NCBI RefSeq assembly: GCF_029867415.1
Contig: NC_081181.1
Span: forward strand, 125,617,042-125,681,041
Direction of reading: 5' to 3'
Source: Vicia villosa
Lineage: Eukaryota; Streptophyta; Magnoliopsida; Fabales; Fabaceae
DNA length: 64,000 bases
The notes below the pieces were generated by a model that saw only the letters and a list, made by a program, of their open reading frames with translations, was not told where the DNA came from and ran no database searches. Positions 44,656 to 54,774 of the stretch are shown here, in pieces. A program made the position numbers and the translations under genes. The first letter of the stretch is position 1. Every line of letters starts with the position of its first letter.

Positions 44656-47430
44656 GCTGCCCCTGTTCAATTATCTTAAACCTGAAGATGTAGAATGGTC
44701 TGCGCGCCAGTCGGTATCTGAAGGTGGAAGATGATTGAACATAAGAATACCAAGAAATTTGCCCTATTTGAAGTAGGGACTTTTGTCGGAGATGGGCTTG
44801 TGGATGCCGTCTGGTAGTTGAAGTCTGAGAAGATGTCGTTTGCGCGTTGATCGTGTCATTTACCGTTCGTAGTAAATGAATTAGATTCTTGGGAATTGAT
44901 CGTGTCAGTACCGTTCGTGATACTTGAATTAGATCTTTTGTCGTGTCAGCACCGTTCGTAGTAACTGAATTAGACCGTGGACGTCAGTGATCGTGTCTAC
45001 ACCGTTCGTGATGATAGAATTAGATCTCTGAGAGTTGACCGTGTCAGTACCGTTCGTAGTATCTGAATTAGATCTTCTGTCGTGTCAGTACCGTTCGTAG
45101 TAGCTGAATTAGACTGAGAAGGTCAGTGATCGTGTCTACACCGTTCGTGATGATAGAATTAGATCTCTGAGAGTTGACCGTGTCAGTACCGTTCGTAGTA
45201 TCTGAATTAGATCTTCTGTCGTGTCAGTACCGTTCGTAGTAGCTGAATTAGACTTTGAAAGTGATCGTGTCATTACCGTTCGTGGTAAATGAATTAGATC
45301 TTCGAGCGTTGATCGTGTCAGTACCATTCGTAGTAACTGAATTAGATCTTGGAAAGTTGGAGATTTCGTTCATTTGTCGGTACCTGTATTCTGAAAAAGG
45401 TAAGGTTAATCTTTATGCAATGTCATGATGCATGGGTTATGTAATGAATCCCTCAAAATAAATGAGAGCTTTTGCATGTTATGTATGAGTTCATTATGAG
45501 GTAATGTATGCGATGTATGAATATGTTTATGACATATGATATGTGAATATGATTTATGTTGTCTTTAATTAAGAAAGTAGATCTTTATGTCCTTGTAATT
45601 GTACTGTCTGATCTTGTCTTGAAGATGCTCAGCTGGGAATTTATGATTTCTTTCAAAATGATGCCTAAAAAGATTAATGACTATTAAATCTTTCCCTTAG
45701 ACTCTCTGCTGGGGATTCATAATTTCTGCTTGGGGATGATCCGTAACTTGATGTTGGGGAGCCATGCCTTTGTCGGGATAAGAGTATTTGAAGATATCTT
45801 CTTAGTGATTACTCTGTGGGGATATGATCTTGCGAAATCAGTTTTGTGGGAAGACGCGGATATCTTGAATGTTGCCCCCAGTATTATAGTACCTACCATT
45901 CCTAGACTTGATTAGGACACGCCACTGAATGTTGATCAAGATGTCAAACTGGACTTGCATAGATCTGCCCCCCCTAGTAGGGACTTTTGAAAAGATTCAC
46001 CTCACGAGGACTTTTGAAGTGTATATTGTAGGTGACATGCCCCTAGTAGTCGTAAACTTAGGATGATGCCCCTGACTGTTTGGCTTTTGAGAGATTCTTG
46101 GAATCTTGACTTGATTGCCCCAGATTGATTGGAAAAAACGTATCATGCCCCTTGTATACGTAGGAGACATTGCTTCTTGGAGTAATATTGTCTGTCGGGA
46201 TAACTTTCAGTCATTAGTTGTACCCTGTGCAAGTTCTTTCTGATGCTAACATTTGAAATTATGTAGCAGAATATGCTTAATAATGAATTCATGAGATGCA
46301 ATGCATATGTCTGTCTTGAGTTTGTTGAAAAACATTAAAACTGGATATGTAAAAGCATGATGTTTATAAAAACTTGATGTTTGTAAAAAACGAAGTGTCA
46401 ACTCAGCATTTGTGGTAAACCTTAAGGAGTCAGGATACCTTTTTTGTGACAGTATGCTTTCGAACTAACCATGCTTCAGTTAGGACTTTTAAGGGTTGTA
46501 ACGTGGCTTGGTTCACGGTTTAAGAAACAAAGGATAAAGGCTCAAAATTTGATTGTACCCACCCCTCTTCGTGATGATCTTCAATCCTAAGCTCAGTTGA
46601 TTCAACTTATGCATTCAGGTTCCAAGAGACTTTTGGATTTGCGCCTTTGATAATGATGATGGTTCACAAACAAAGAGAACTTTTTGAGATGGCAGTCCCT
46701 TCTTTCTTTTGGTAGTCGCAACTTTGAGTTGTTAAAGAATTTATTGGCTTCGATTTTTTTTTTTTTCATCTTTTTGATATCCCTAACTTTTGCCTGAACT
46801 GTCTATTTTGAGCTTACAGTCAGCGGGATGCCTTGATTTTGCCTAAGTCACCTTTTTGATTTTTGACTTAGCAGGCTTTTCTTTGTATATGTTTTTTCCA
46901 TCATTTTTTTTTTTTTTAGATATTGACTGCCTTGTTTAATGATTGATGAACCTTCATTGGCTAAAATAGAATGCACAGCTAAATTAACTGAGAACTACCC
47001 TGCCCCAGGTTATGATCAAGGGTTTTAATTAGTACAAGAAAGAAACTTCTACTTCTTAGGCTCAAAGGGGTTGACGAGGGATTAACATCCTTATATCTCC
47101 ACTGTTTAGGAATTGAAACAATGCCTGTACATCGTCAGCATAGTCTGTTCGAAAGCATATTGTATGAGATTGCGGTATCATTTTCGTCATCCTCCCTCAA
47201 GAGGCTTACACCTTAGCAGGAGTTGAATATCACAAAAACATATGCAAGGTAAAGACATAATTTAAAATGAGTGATAGCGAAATAATTTATTCAAGACAAA
47301 CATATGCAATGCACTGATGATGATTATTAAAACAAATAATGTCTATCATAATTGGAGTGTTTAAACAAACAGAACAGAAATTGCAAATGAAAGTAAATCT
47401 AATGATCTAAAAAGTTCATCCTTCTAGGCA
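44656..47430 (-). other. Long 3' untranslated region of the Ogre-like element
   Basis: It lies between the gag-like stop and the 3' LTR. It holds the polypurine-like tract, an eleven-unit tandem array and 2 kb of noncoding sequence. No pol motifs were detected in any frame, so the enzymes are absent and not merely frameshifted. Confidence 0.75.
44849..45358 (-). repeat. Eleven-unit tandem array, 42-49 bp units, with a trimeric higher-order repeat
   Basis: Each unit has the core GTGTCAGTACCGTTCGTAGT followed by AACTGAATTAGATC, with small variations. Units 4-6 and 7-9 (starting at 44989 and 45128) form a 139-bp higher-order repeat with about 125 bp identical. Units use GATCGTGTCTACACC, GACCGTGTCAGTACC and GTCGTGTCAGTACC starts in order. 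Confidence 0.93.
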
Positions 47431-48723
47431 TTAATCAATCTTTTTGTGATTAGGCATAGGAGTAGTGATCACCACAGGGGTCTTGGGATGATAGAATTCA
47501 ATTTCACCAGCATCGATCATGTCTTGAATCTTGTTCTTCAATGGCCAACAATCATTCGTATCATGCCCAGGGCTATTGGAGTGATATGCGCACCTCGCAC
47601 TGGGCTTGTAGCTAGGGGAGGAAGTGTTGGGCTTTACAGGAGGATCCCTTAAAGTAATCAAATTCTCTCTCAGCAAATGTTGTAATGCCTGAGCCAGTGA
47701 CATGTTGATCTTTGTAAACTGACGTTTAGATGTATCTGACTTGTGTCTTTGTTGCGGAGCTAGTGTAGAGGTCAGAACTGTCCCCATAGATTGGTTATGT
47801 TCATCGTGATCTTTCTGGTCGTACACAGTGTGAGGTTTCTCCGGAGAGTGGCAGTCAATGGTTTTGTCATCGATTAAGTCTTGGATCTTATTCTTCAGTG
47901 TCCAACAGTTATTAGTGTCATGTCCAGGACTATCAGAGTGATACGCACACCTTGCATTAGGATTATAACGAGAAGAGGAAGTACTAGGATTCCTCGGAGG
48001 GTCCTTCAAAGTGATTAGCCCTTTCTTCAGCAATTGTTGCAACGCTTCGGCCAGAGTCATATTGATCTTTGCGAATTGGCGCTTAGGTGTATCTGTCTTG
48101 TGTCTTTGTTGTTGAACTGGTGTAGGGATTAGAATTGTCCCCACAGGTTGGTTGGGTTCATTGCGACCTTTCCAATTGTACCCAGTATTGGCCATATGAG
48201 GTTCCTCAGGTGAGTGGAAATCAATGGTCTTGTCATCAATGAGGTCTTGGATCTTGTGTTTCAACGGTCCACAATCCTCTGTATCATGACCAGGACTGTT
48301 TGAATGATAAGCACATCTTGCATGGTACTTGTACCCAGGAGCGGGATTAGTAGGAAGTAAATATGGAGGCAATAGAGTTATCAAGTTCTGATTGAGCAGT
48401 TGTTGCAGAGCTTGAGACAGCGACATATGTAATGGAGTAAATGACCGCTTAGGCTTGGATCTCTGATTATCTTGACCACCTTGATACTTGTATTGATTCT
48501 TCTCCTTCTCGATCAGAAGTGCCTTCAATTCTTCTTGCCCCTTGGCCAAGTTAAGGATCATTTCTTGGAATTGGTTGTTCTGAGTTTGGAGATTCTTCAC
48601 AGATTGTTCGAGATTCATCTTTCTTACTGAAATAAACAGCAACAAAGATGAGGCATTTGGTTTTATGAAACCTGTGATGCGATGTTTATGAATGATATGA
48701 TTATGCATATGCAATGTTTTCAA
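47431..48723 (-). CDS. Gag-derived protein with three tandem zinc-knuckle modules, up to 430 aa
   Basis: The likely start is the Met at 48618 (MNLEQSVKNLQTQNNQFQEM); the frame can extend to 48723. A predicted coiled coil (residues about 36-80, counted from 48723) is followed by three copies of a roughly 120-residue module. Each has a leucine-rich stretch (MTLAEALQQLLKKGLITL type) and CAYHSNSPGHDTEDCWPLKN-type knuckles with Cys-X2-His-X5-His-X4-Cys spacing, then KIQDLIDDKTID. Cys positions are 137, 259 and 378. Gypsy Tat gag normally has one such motif behind a capsid domain; here capsid is missing and the knuckle is triplicated. It presumably binds element RNA in virus-like particles built by another element. 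The frame is fully open. Confidence 0.75.
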   Translation of the reverse strand: MKTLHMHNHIIHKHRITGFIKPNASSLLLFISVRKMNLEQSVKNLQTQNNQFQEMILNLAKGQEELKALLIEKEKNQYKYQGGQDNQRSKPKRSFTPLHMSLSQALQQLLNQNLITLLPPYLLPTNPAPGYKYHARCAYHSNSPGHDTEDCGPLKHKIQDLIDDKTIDFHSPEEPHMANTGYNWKGRNEPNQPVGTILIPTPVQQQRHKTDTPKRQFAKINMTLAEALQQLLKKGLITLKDPPRNPSTSSSRYNPNARCAYHSDSPGHDTNNCWTLKNKIQDLIDDKTIDCHSPEKPHTVYDQKDHDEHNQSMGTVLTSTLAPQQRHKSDTSKRQFTKINMSLAQALQHLLRENLITLRDPPVKPNTSSPSYKPSARCAYHSNSPGHDTNDCWPLKNKIQDMIDAGEIEFYHPKTPVVITTPMPNHKKID

Positions 48724-48890
48724 GGACCTTAAAATTTAAATTCACTTTAAACAAGAAAGAAAGAAAAAGCTTTGTTAATAATAATAATAAAAATTAAATT
48801 GTACTTTAGTTTATGGTTCTTTGCCATTTTGGCTTACAAAAATAAATATGGAAACAACTAGGAATAATAATAACAATAAACTAGAATTTT

Positions 48891-50234
48891 TCAAGCTTCC
48901 CATGGACGCTTCCTCTTTGATCCGATGAAGTTGTTGACGTTCTGTTCTGCTTGAAGTAGCCTTGTGAGTTCTAACACTTGTTTCTCTTTGGCGCGGAAAT
49001 GAGCCTCAAAAGTATCCCTTTCTTCTTTCAATTGGACCCATGATTTTTGTAGTTCTTCTAGATCAGTGGGCATGTCTGGATGGAGAACAACTAAAGGAAC
49101 CTTCTCTTCACATTCAGGTTCAACAATCACAGGTCTAACATAAGGATATGGCATGACAAAGCGTTGAGCGCGAGTGCGTACCCATCTAAGATAAGGTTCT
49201 GAGGGAAGGGAGTTCTTTTGCCCCCAACTTTTGCTATCCACCCTGTACACCTTGTTCCAAGCGCGTATGAACTCTTGGCGTTGATTACGAACATCTTATT
49301 CATAATTGAAAACAACCCCTTCAATGAGCAAGTGATGAGGACCATCCCTTCGAGCATAACCAAATTGTCGTAAAGCTAATGAAGGATTGTAGGTGATTCC
49401 TCCTCTAATGCCAAGGAGAGGCACATTAGGGAATTTCCCACAATGATCGATGATAGTGACGTACTCTTGAGACATAACATGCCAACGGATATCTGAGTGA
49501 GAAAGTGACATGATTCTTCGAGACCATTGCATCTTTTGATCGTTTCTGACTACTGAGCGTGGAAGGTGCGAAATAAACCACCTAGCCAGCAAGGGTGTGC
49601 AACACATAAGAGTCCCTCGCTTCTTCATGACACGAGAGTGAAGGGAATATAGAATATCTCCAAGTAGCGTAGGCACGGGGTTGTGAGTCAGAAAAATCTT
49701 GATTGCGTGCACATCAATGAATTGATCAGGATTAGGAAACAAAACCAAACTATATATTAATAAAGCCAAAACATCTTCAAAAGCATGGTAGCTCATGGCC
49801 TTTAGAAATTGTCGAGCTTTTCCAAATAAGAATTTGGCTGAGAGACCTTCTACTCCATTCTTGGTGTCCCAGTTGGAGGCGATGTCTGATCTCTTTAGGT
49901 GAAGTGCAGCAGCAATAGTCTCGAGTTTCGGAGTGCTTTCCAATCCAGTAAAGGGCAGATGCTTAGATATAGGTACACCAAGTAAGTTTGAGAACTCCTC
50001 CAAAGTAGGTACCAACTGATAATCCGGAAAAGTGAAGCAATGATGTTCGGGATCAAAGAATTGGCATAAGACTCTCATCATATCTTCTTCAAATTGAGAG
50101 GTGACCAGTCGAAGAAGATAACCATGTCTTTCAGCAAACTTAGAGTCTCCAGGGACTTCTAAGGCGAGCTCCTTAAGCTCAGAAGGTATCCCTACAAAGT
50201 TGAGTCGTACATAATCTCTGGTAGAAAAAGCCAT
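48891..50234 (-). pseudogene. Ogre ORF1-type protein (DUF7745-like), one in-frame stop
   Basis: Reading starts MAFSTRDYVRLNFVGIPSEL and runs 312 residues to a TAA at 49298-49296 (context NYE-stop-DVRNQRQEFIRAWN). It then stays open in the same frame for 134 codons to a stop after KRKRPWEA. Segments include FEEDMMRVLCQFFDPEHHCF and FPDYQLVPTLEEFSNLLGVP, typical of the plant DUF7745 family found upstream of gag in Ogre elements. The C-terminal part has a Glu/Lys-rich coiled coil (KSWVQLKEERDTFEAHFRAK). The role of Ogre ORF1 is unknown. One stop only, so this is a recent loss, a read-through site, or a spliced join. Confidence 0.7.
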
Positions 50235-50976
50235 GTCCTACAAAACAGTGTAAATATAAATTTCTTGGTCCTTGAAATTTGTTAGTTGTTATGATATGTC
50301 ATGATGTTATGATGTTATGATGTTATGATGCCAAGTAGATAACAAACACAAACAAGTCACACAATTGCCTTAAGGGTAGGCTTGCATGAAGTTCATAGGT
50401 ATATACCCTTCTTCCTTTCGTTTAGTTGGTTCAACCTGTCCTAAAAAGTAACCAGGTTCTATGGTGCTCATATCCCTGATCTTTCTCGTGGGCATTGTCT
50501 CAACATAGCACTCAATCGGCCAGCCAAAAGCATCCCTTGAGTCCAATCTCAATGAGTGTAGCATCGAGTATCAACCGGCTTCAGTCAGGAATCCGAAGCC
50601 AGCCATCTCGCTACTTCTTATAAGCCAAAGTCAAGTTCGACTAAGGTTCTAAGGGCGAATTAGTGCTCATGACACCACGCGGTAGCCAAATGTCTCCTCG
50701 ATCAGATTCAAGGGCCATCAGGACAAACCAAAGCGTCGCACTAACGGTGGCCACCAGTTCAACCGTAACGATACATGTCGTACAGCCTCCCTGGTCTCAT
50801 GCCACATACTTAAGGTACACTAGATCCGGGTGTAGGACCTTTCACACAGCAGAATACCCAAAGCAGCCCTGCAAAAGTAAAGCAAGCAAAACAAACAATA
50901 GAAAACATTTAAGTGAATCCTAAACTTTTAAGGTAACCCCTCTTAATCGAAAAATCCCCAGCAGAGTCGCCAGTTC
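50235..50976 (-). other. 5' leader of the Ogre-like element
   Basis: Between the 5' LTR and ORF1. It contains the primer binding site, a short upstream frame (50370-50564, minus) without recognised motif and an ATGATGTT micro-repeat near 50300. Confidence 0.7.
50955..50972 (-). promoter_or_regulatory. tRNA-Arg-type primer binding site
   Basis: TGGCGACTCTGCTGGGGA, four bases after the LTR end on the minus strand, is where reverse transcription would start. It sets the element's orientation as minus and groups it with Ogre/Tat. Confidence 0.88.
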
Positions 50977-53900
50977 TGTAATACGGTGAACTGACTTTTT
51001 ATTAATCGGAATGTCGCGGTAAGCAAGAGTCGCCACCGACTTTTATTTTATCCAAACAAGTTAGAAAGGCTAAAAGAAACAGGAAAAACCTTTTAAATAA
51101 AATAGGGTTCGGGGGGTAATTATGCAAAGGGAAGGTGTAAGGCACCCTTTGCATCCATGGTTTTCCATGGGCTCTTAATTGCTTTGCTCGTTTTGAAACC
51201 AAAAGTTTAGAAATGTATAGAAGATGAAGAAACAAGGACTTTAGCTCGTAAATGAGCGTAGCCTTGAAAGTGCTTAGAAAATAGTAGAAAAAAGACATTT
51301 TAGCCAGAGCAAGGCTATTAGGGGCAATTACCTTATAGTTTGAAAAAGAGGTTCTTTTAGCCTTTCAGGGTGAAAGGGTCTATCCTTGCCATAAGAGGGC
51401 AGGAAGCCTTTCGTTTGGAGGTTGAAGGGTCGTCGAAGCATCCTTTGCCATAAGACTGTCCCATGCCATAGAAGGGCAGGTAATCTAAGGCAAGGATCAG
51501 AATAAGCCTTATTAGTAGGCAGCCAGAAGATACCTCAGCCTTTTTCCGTAGGCAACTTCCGAGGGTCGAGGTCATTTGTGTATCGAAGGCAGCATCATTT
51601 AGGGTCGTGACCTTTTTATCGAGGCAACATGGCTGAGGTATCCTCGTATTCGAGGGACTTGGCTTATTCTGCGAAAAAACACAAGGCGACAGGCAACAAG
51701 GCAACAGGCAACAAGGCAACAGAGAGGTTACCCAAAAGCGTGCGTGTGTGCACCAATCACGTGATTATATTCAATTATATTATCTTGTAAATTAGCGATT
51801 CTAAATTCAATTCATGGTTGCCACTCCCTATTTTACTAACCACGCAGATAATATAAGGCAAGAAACAGTAATATGGGGGAGGGAAATTGTAACCAGCGGA
51901 TCCCTTATCAGGGTTTGACACAAGTAATAATAATAAAAGGCATAAAATAAAATGAGGTTTAGGGTTACCAATGACGTAGCTTTGGCATTTGACAAACCCT
52001 TCATTTGATCTGAAATGATTGATAGGGCTGGCGGTTGGAGATAGCTTCGAGGTAACCCTGAAAAGGCAAAAAAAACAAGGCACGTGAGTGTAAAATAGTC
52101 CATTGACTTTCGAGGTTTTTAACCCTATAAGGCAAATGAATATTTAAATGATAAAATAATAAAGAAGAGTAAAGTCGGGACTTAGCTTCGTAGAAGGCGA
52201 GGTGCGTAGTCGGAAGATTGAAGATTTCTGATTAATCCTAAAAGAGTTGACATGAAGAAGAGAAGCGTTAGTGCATTTAAAATTCGTTAGTCATGGGTAA
52301 AAACCCAAATGGGATTGAACAAACCCTAAAAGTTAATGAAATTGAAAGTTTGATCAAATAATTAAAATAAACATAAGATTAATCTTAATTATCAATTAAT
52401 TAAAAGTGTATTCGAATTTTAATAATATATATAAAAAAACAATTATTCGTGGAAAAACCGGATTTTCGATAATAAAATAATTATGAAATTATTATAAACT
52501 TAATTTGTTAAAATCTAAAATAAAATAAATAAATAAAAAAAGTTGTAGTAAAAGGAAAAGAAAAAGAAATATCAATAACAAAATATAAAAGAAAAATAGA
52601 AATAAACTTAGCTGAAATCTAGTGTGGCAGCTTGGTGAGGTGCATGATGGTCTTTCAATCCTGGTATGTTAGATCTTGATGCTGGGAGATCTAAGGGTAG
52701 CTACGCGAGGCCGTATGGTGGTCACGCGCGAGGGAGGCCTACCAGATCAATTATCAAATAATAACATATAAGTCATAAAAACAAACAGCACCCAGTGAGG
52801 ATCGAACCGGTGCCATGCCCTTTGCCAAACGAAGTGACTTGCCAAACGCGCCATGTTAGTCAATTGAAAAATAATGCCACGAAAATATTAATAAAGAAAA
52901 CTAGACTTTTTGAATTGGGGAAACGCGCCTGAGGACCTTCTTCTTCCTCGTTGTATTTTTCAGATGCACACTTTTAGCTACGGTTTGCAAGTGTAGCTGC
53001 AGGCGCTGCAAATATCAAAACCAACAAATACGCAACGAAAATTAACGGAGCAAGTCTAGTCTTGCTCGAAATTGTCTCCCGAGTGCAACGGCGTCGTTGG
53101 TTTCGTTCAATTGCGCCTGTAATAAGAAACCCTATTTTGGAGCTCTAAAACCCTATCAATGGTGGAATCTCAAACACGCAATTAATCAACAATTAAACGG
53201 TACAGAAAGTTCGAAAACATCATCACAATCAAGAATACGCATTCAAATGTGATTTATAATACACATATGAGCATAATCGAATTCAAAAAAACCTTGTGCA
53301 AACCGTGAGTGGTATGGGACTGTTCTTGATGTTCCGCGGCTTGGAGATGACTGCAAATCGTTCAATAATCCTCCAAGGATGTGTTAGGACGTACCAGAGG
53401 CCTTGAATCGAGCTGTATCTTGGAGTTGATGTTTGAATTTTCCTTGGTTGTTAGAGCTCGGATTTGGTTTCTTTGGCTGCAAAAACTTGAACCCTTGCCA
53501 TCTGAACTTGTGTAGTACTTATAGGAGATGGATTAGGGTAACAAAACTGAACCAAATCCCTTGTGAATCTTTGATTTGCAAATTGAGAAAATTTGATTGA
53601 GAATTAGTTATGAATCTTGCTAAATTTGGCTAAAATTGATTCAATATTCTCTCAATCACTTATGCACGAATTTGATTTGAATTTGGAGAATATATGATGA
53701 TTAATGATGGTTGAAATTATATCTTTGATAGAATATTTGATTTTTTAGTAATTTACTTGTTTTTAATCATTTTAAATGATTCAAAAAATCAAAATAAATT
53801 ACATAAATCAAAGAAATTCGTGGGAGATGGTTTATGGGCTCCTAATGCCATGAGGGACAAGTTTGGATATTAACAACATAGGCCCAATAGCAAAAAAATT

Positions 53901-54683
53901 CAAAATTCCTTTATATTTTCCCCTCCAAAATAGCTCAATTTTGCCAAGGTGTATCTCCCTCAATTTTGAGGTATGGGGGTGTTCTAGGACTTTTTAGAAA
54001 CCTTAGAGAGTCCTCTAACCAGTGTCTTTGGTCCCACATCAAAATCATTTTCCATTCACATTTTATGACCTTTTGAAAAAAGTGTCCTTTTGTTGACTTT
54101 TGAAAAGGACATATAATGTATGAAGCCATATTTCTTAAACCATTGACCTATGAGCCCTGATTCTTGGACCATTGGATAGAGGAATGAATTCCCTTCAAAA
54201 TGAGCTTTGGTGGGAATTTTTCTGATGAAGTATGAATATTTGGTGAATTTTCAAAGTTTGGTTGACTTTTTTAGTTCATGCCCAAAATAGTAACTCTTGA
54301 CTTTTGACTTCTCTGATCTTTCCTTGCATCATCATGATCAACCCTTGATCAAATGATGATTTTAGGGTTATGAGAATGTTGTTGACCAAATATCTTGAGT
54401 TTTGACTGTATAATGACTGTTTTGCCCTTGGGAGTCGACTGTTGACCTAATCAGGATTTGAGGGACTAAATTTGCTCTGTTTGACTTGAAACTTTATATG
54501 GAGATACTTTGGGATGTTAGTGACCCTGTGGAACCACCTTGAGCCATTGATTCAATGATTTTCCTCTGAATTATTCAAAACCCCAGTTTAGAACTTCTGT
54601 GTGGGAGATTGTGTTTTGGAGCTTTGTCTTTTGATTTGGTTTTGTGTATGAAAAATAGCATGGGCAAATTTTGGGGTATGACA
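50977..54683 (-). repeat. 5' LTR (3707 bp) of the Ogre-like element
   Basis: Offset from the 3' LTR is exactly 10,028 bp along its full length, so there are no net indels. Differences noted at about 51314, 52876, 53340, 53556, 54111, 54409, 54529 and 54585. Confidence 0.93.
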
Positions 54684-54774
54684 CTTAGGAAAGAGATTAG
54701 GCAGGCTTATTTCTCAGTGCTTGAGCCAAAATATTTTAAATTATGATGGGCAAATTTTGGGGTATGACACATAT

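Larger units (their letters stand above)
40949..54683 (-). mobile_element. Young non-autonomous Ogre/Tat-like LTR retrotransposon, 13.7 kb
   Basis: Two 3707-bp LTRs (40949-44655 and 50977-54683) have about eight substitutions seen by eye, and are flanked by a perfect CTTAG duplication (40944-40948 and 54684-54688). On the minus strand the LTR runs TGTCATACCCC...GTATTACA. The primer site TGGCGACTCTGCTGGGGA (50972-50955) is the tRNA-Arg type of Ogre elements, and a G-rich tract (AACAGGGGCAGC, 44667-44656) precedes the 3' LTR. The 6.3-kb interior encodes an ORF1-type protein and a gag-derived triple zinc-knuckle protein but no protease, RT, RNase H or integrase. It must rely on enzymes from an autonomous relative. 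Confidence 0.92.
40769..54769 (-). mobile_element. Short Ogre-related LTR remnant split by the younger element
   Basis: Left piece (40769-40948) begins TGTAATACGGTAGGAGAACT and GACTTTTT, like the young LTR start (TGTAATACGGTGAACTGACT). Right piece (54689-54769) ends GGGCAAATTTTGGGGTATGA followed by CA, identical to the young LTR end. Together they form about 260 bp with LTR-like termini, flanked by TATAT (40764-40768) and CATAT (54770-54774), a near-perfect 5-bp duplication inside the gypsy reading frame. Best read as a shrunken solo LTR of a related family. Confidence 0.65.

Noticed and set aside
45136..45327. Open frame of repeated TVLTRST/EDLI on the minus strand
   Set aside because: It is a reading of the 42-49 bp tandem array, whose unit lengths are not all multiples of three. 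Not a repeat protein.
44849..45358. Possible CRISPR-like array
   Set aside because: Units are contiguous tandem repeats without unique spacers, in plant DNA, inside an LTR retrotransposon 3' UTR.
40949..54683. Segmental duplication of a 3.7-kb genomic block
   Set aside because: The paired blocks end TG/CA, are flanked by CTTAG and adjoin a primer site and a purine-rich tract, so they are LTRs of one insertion.
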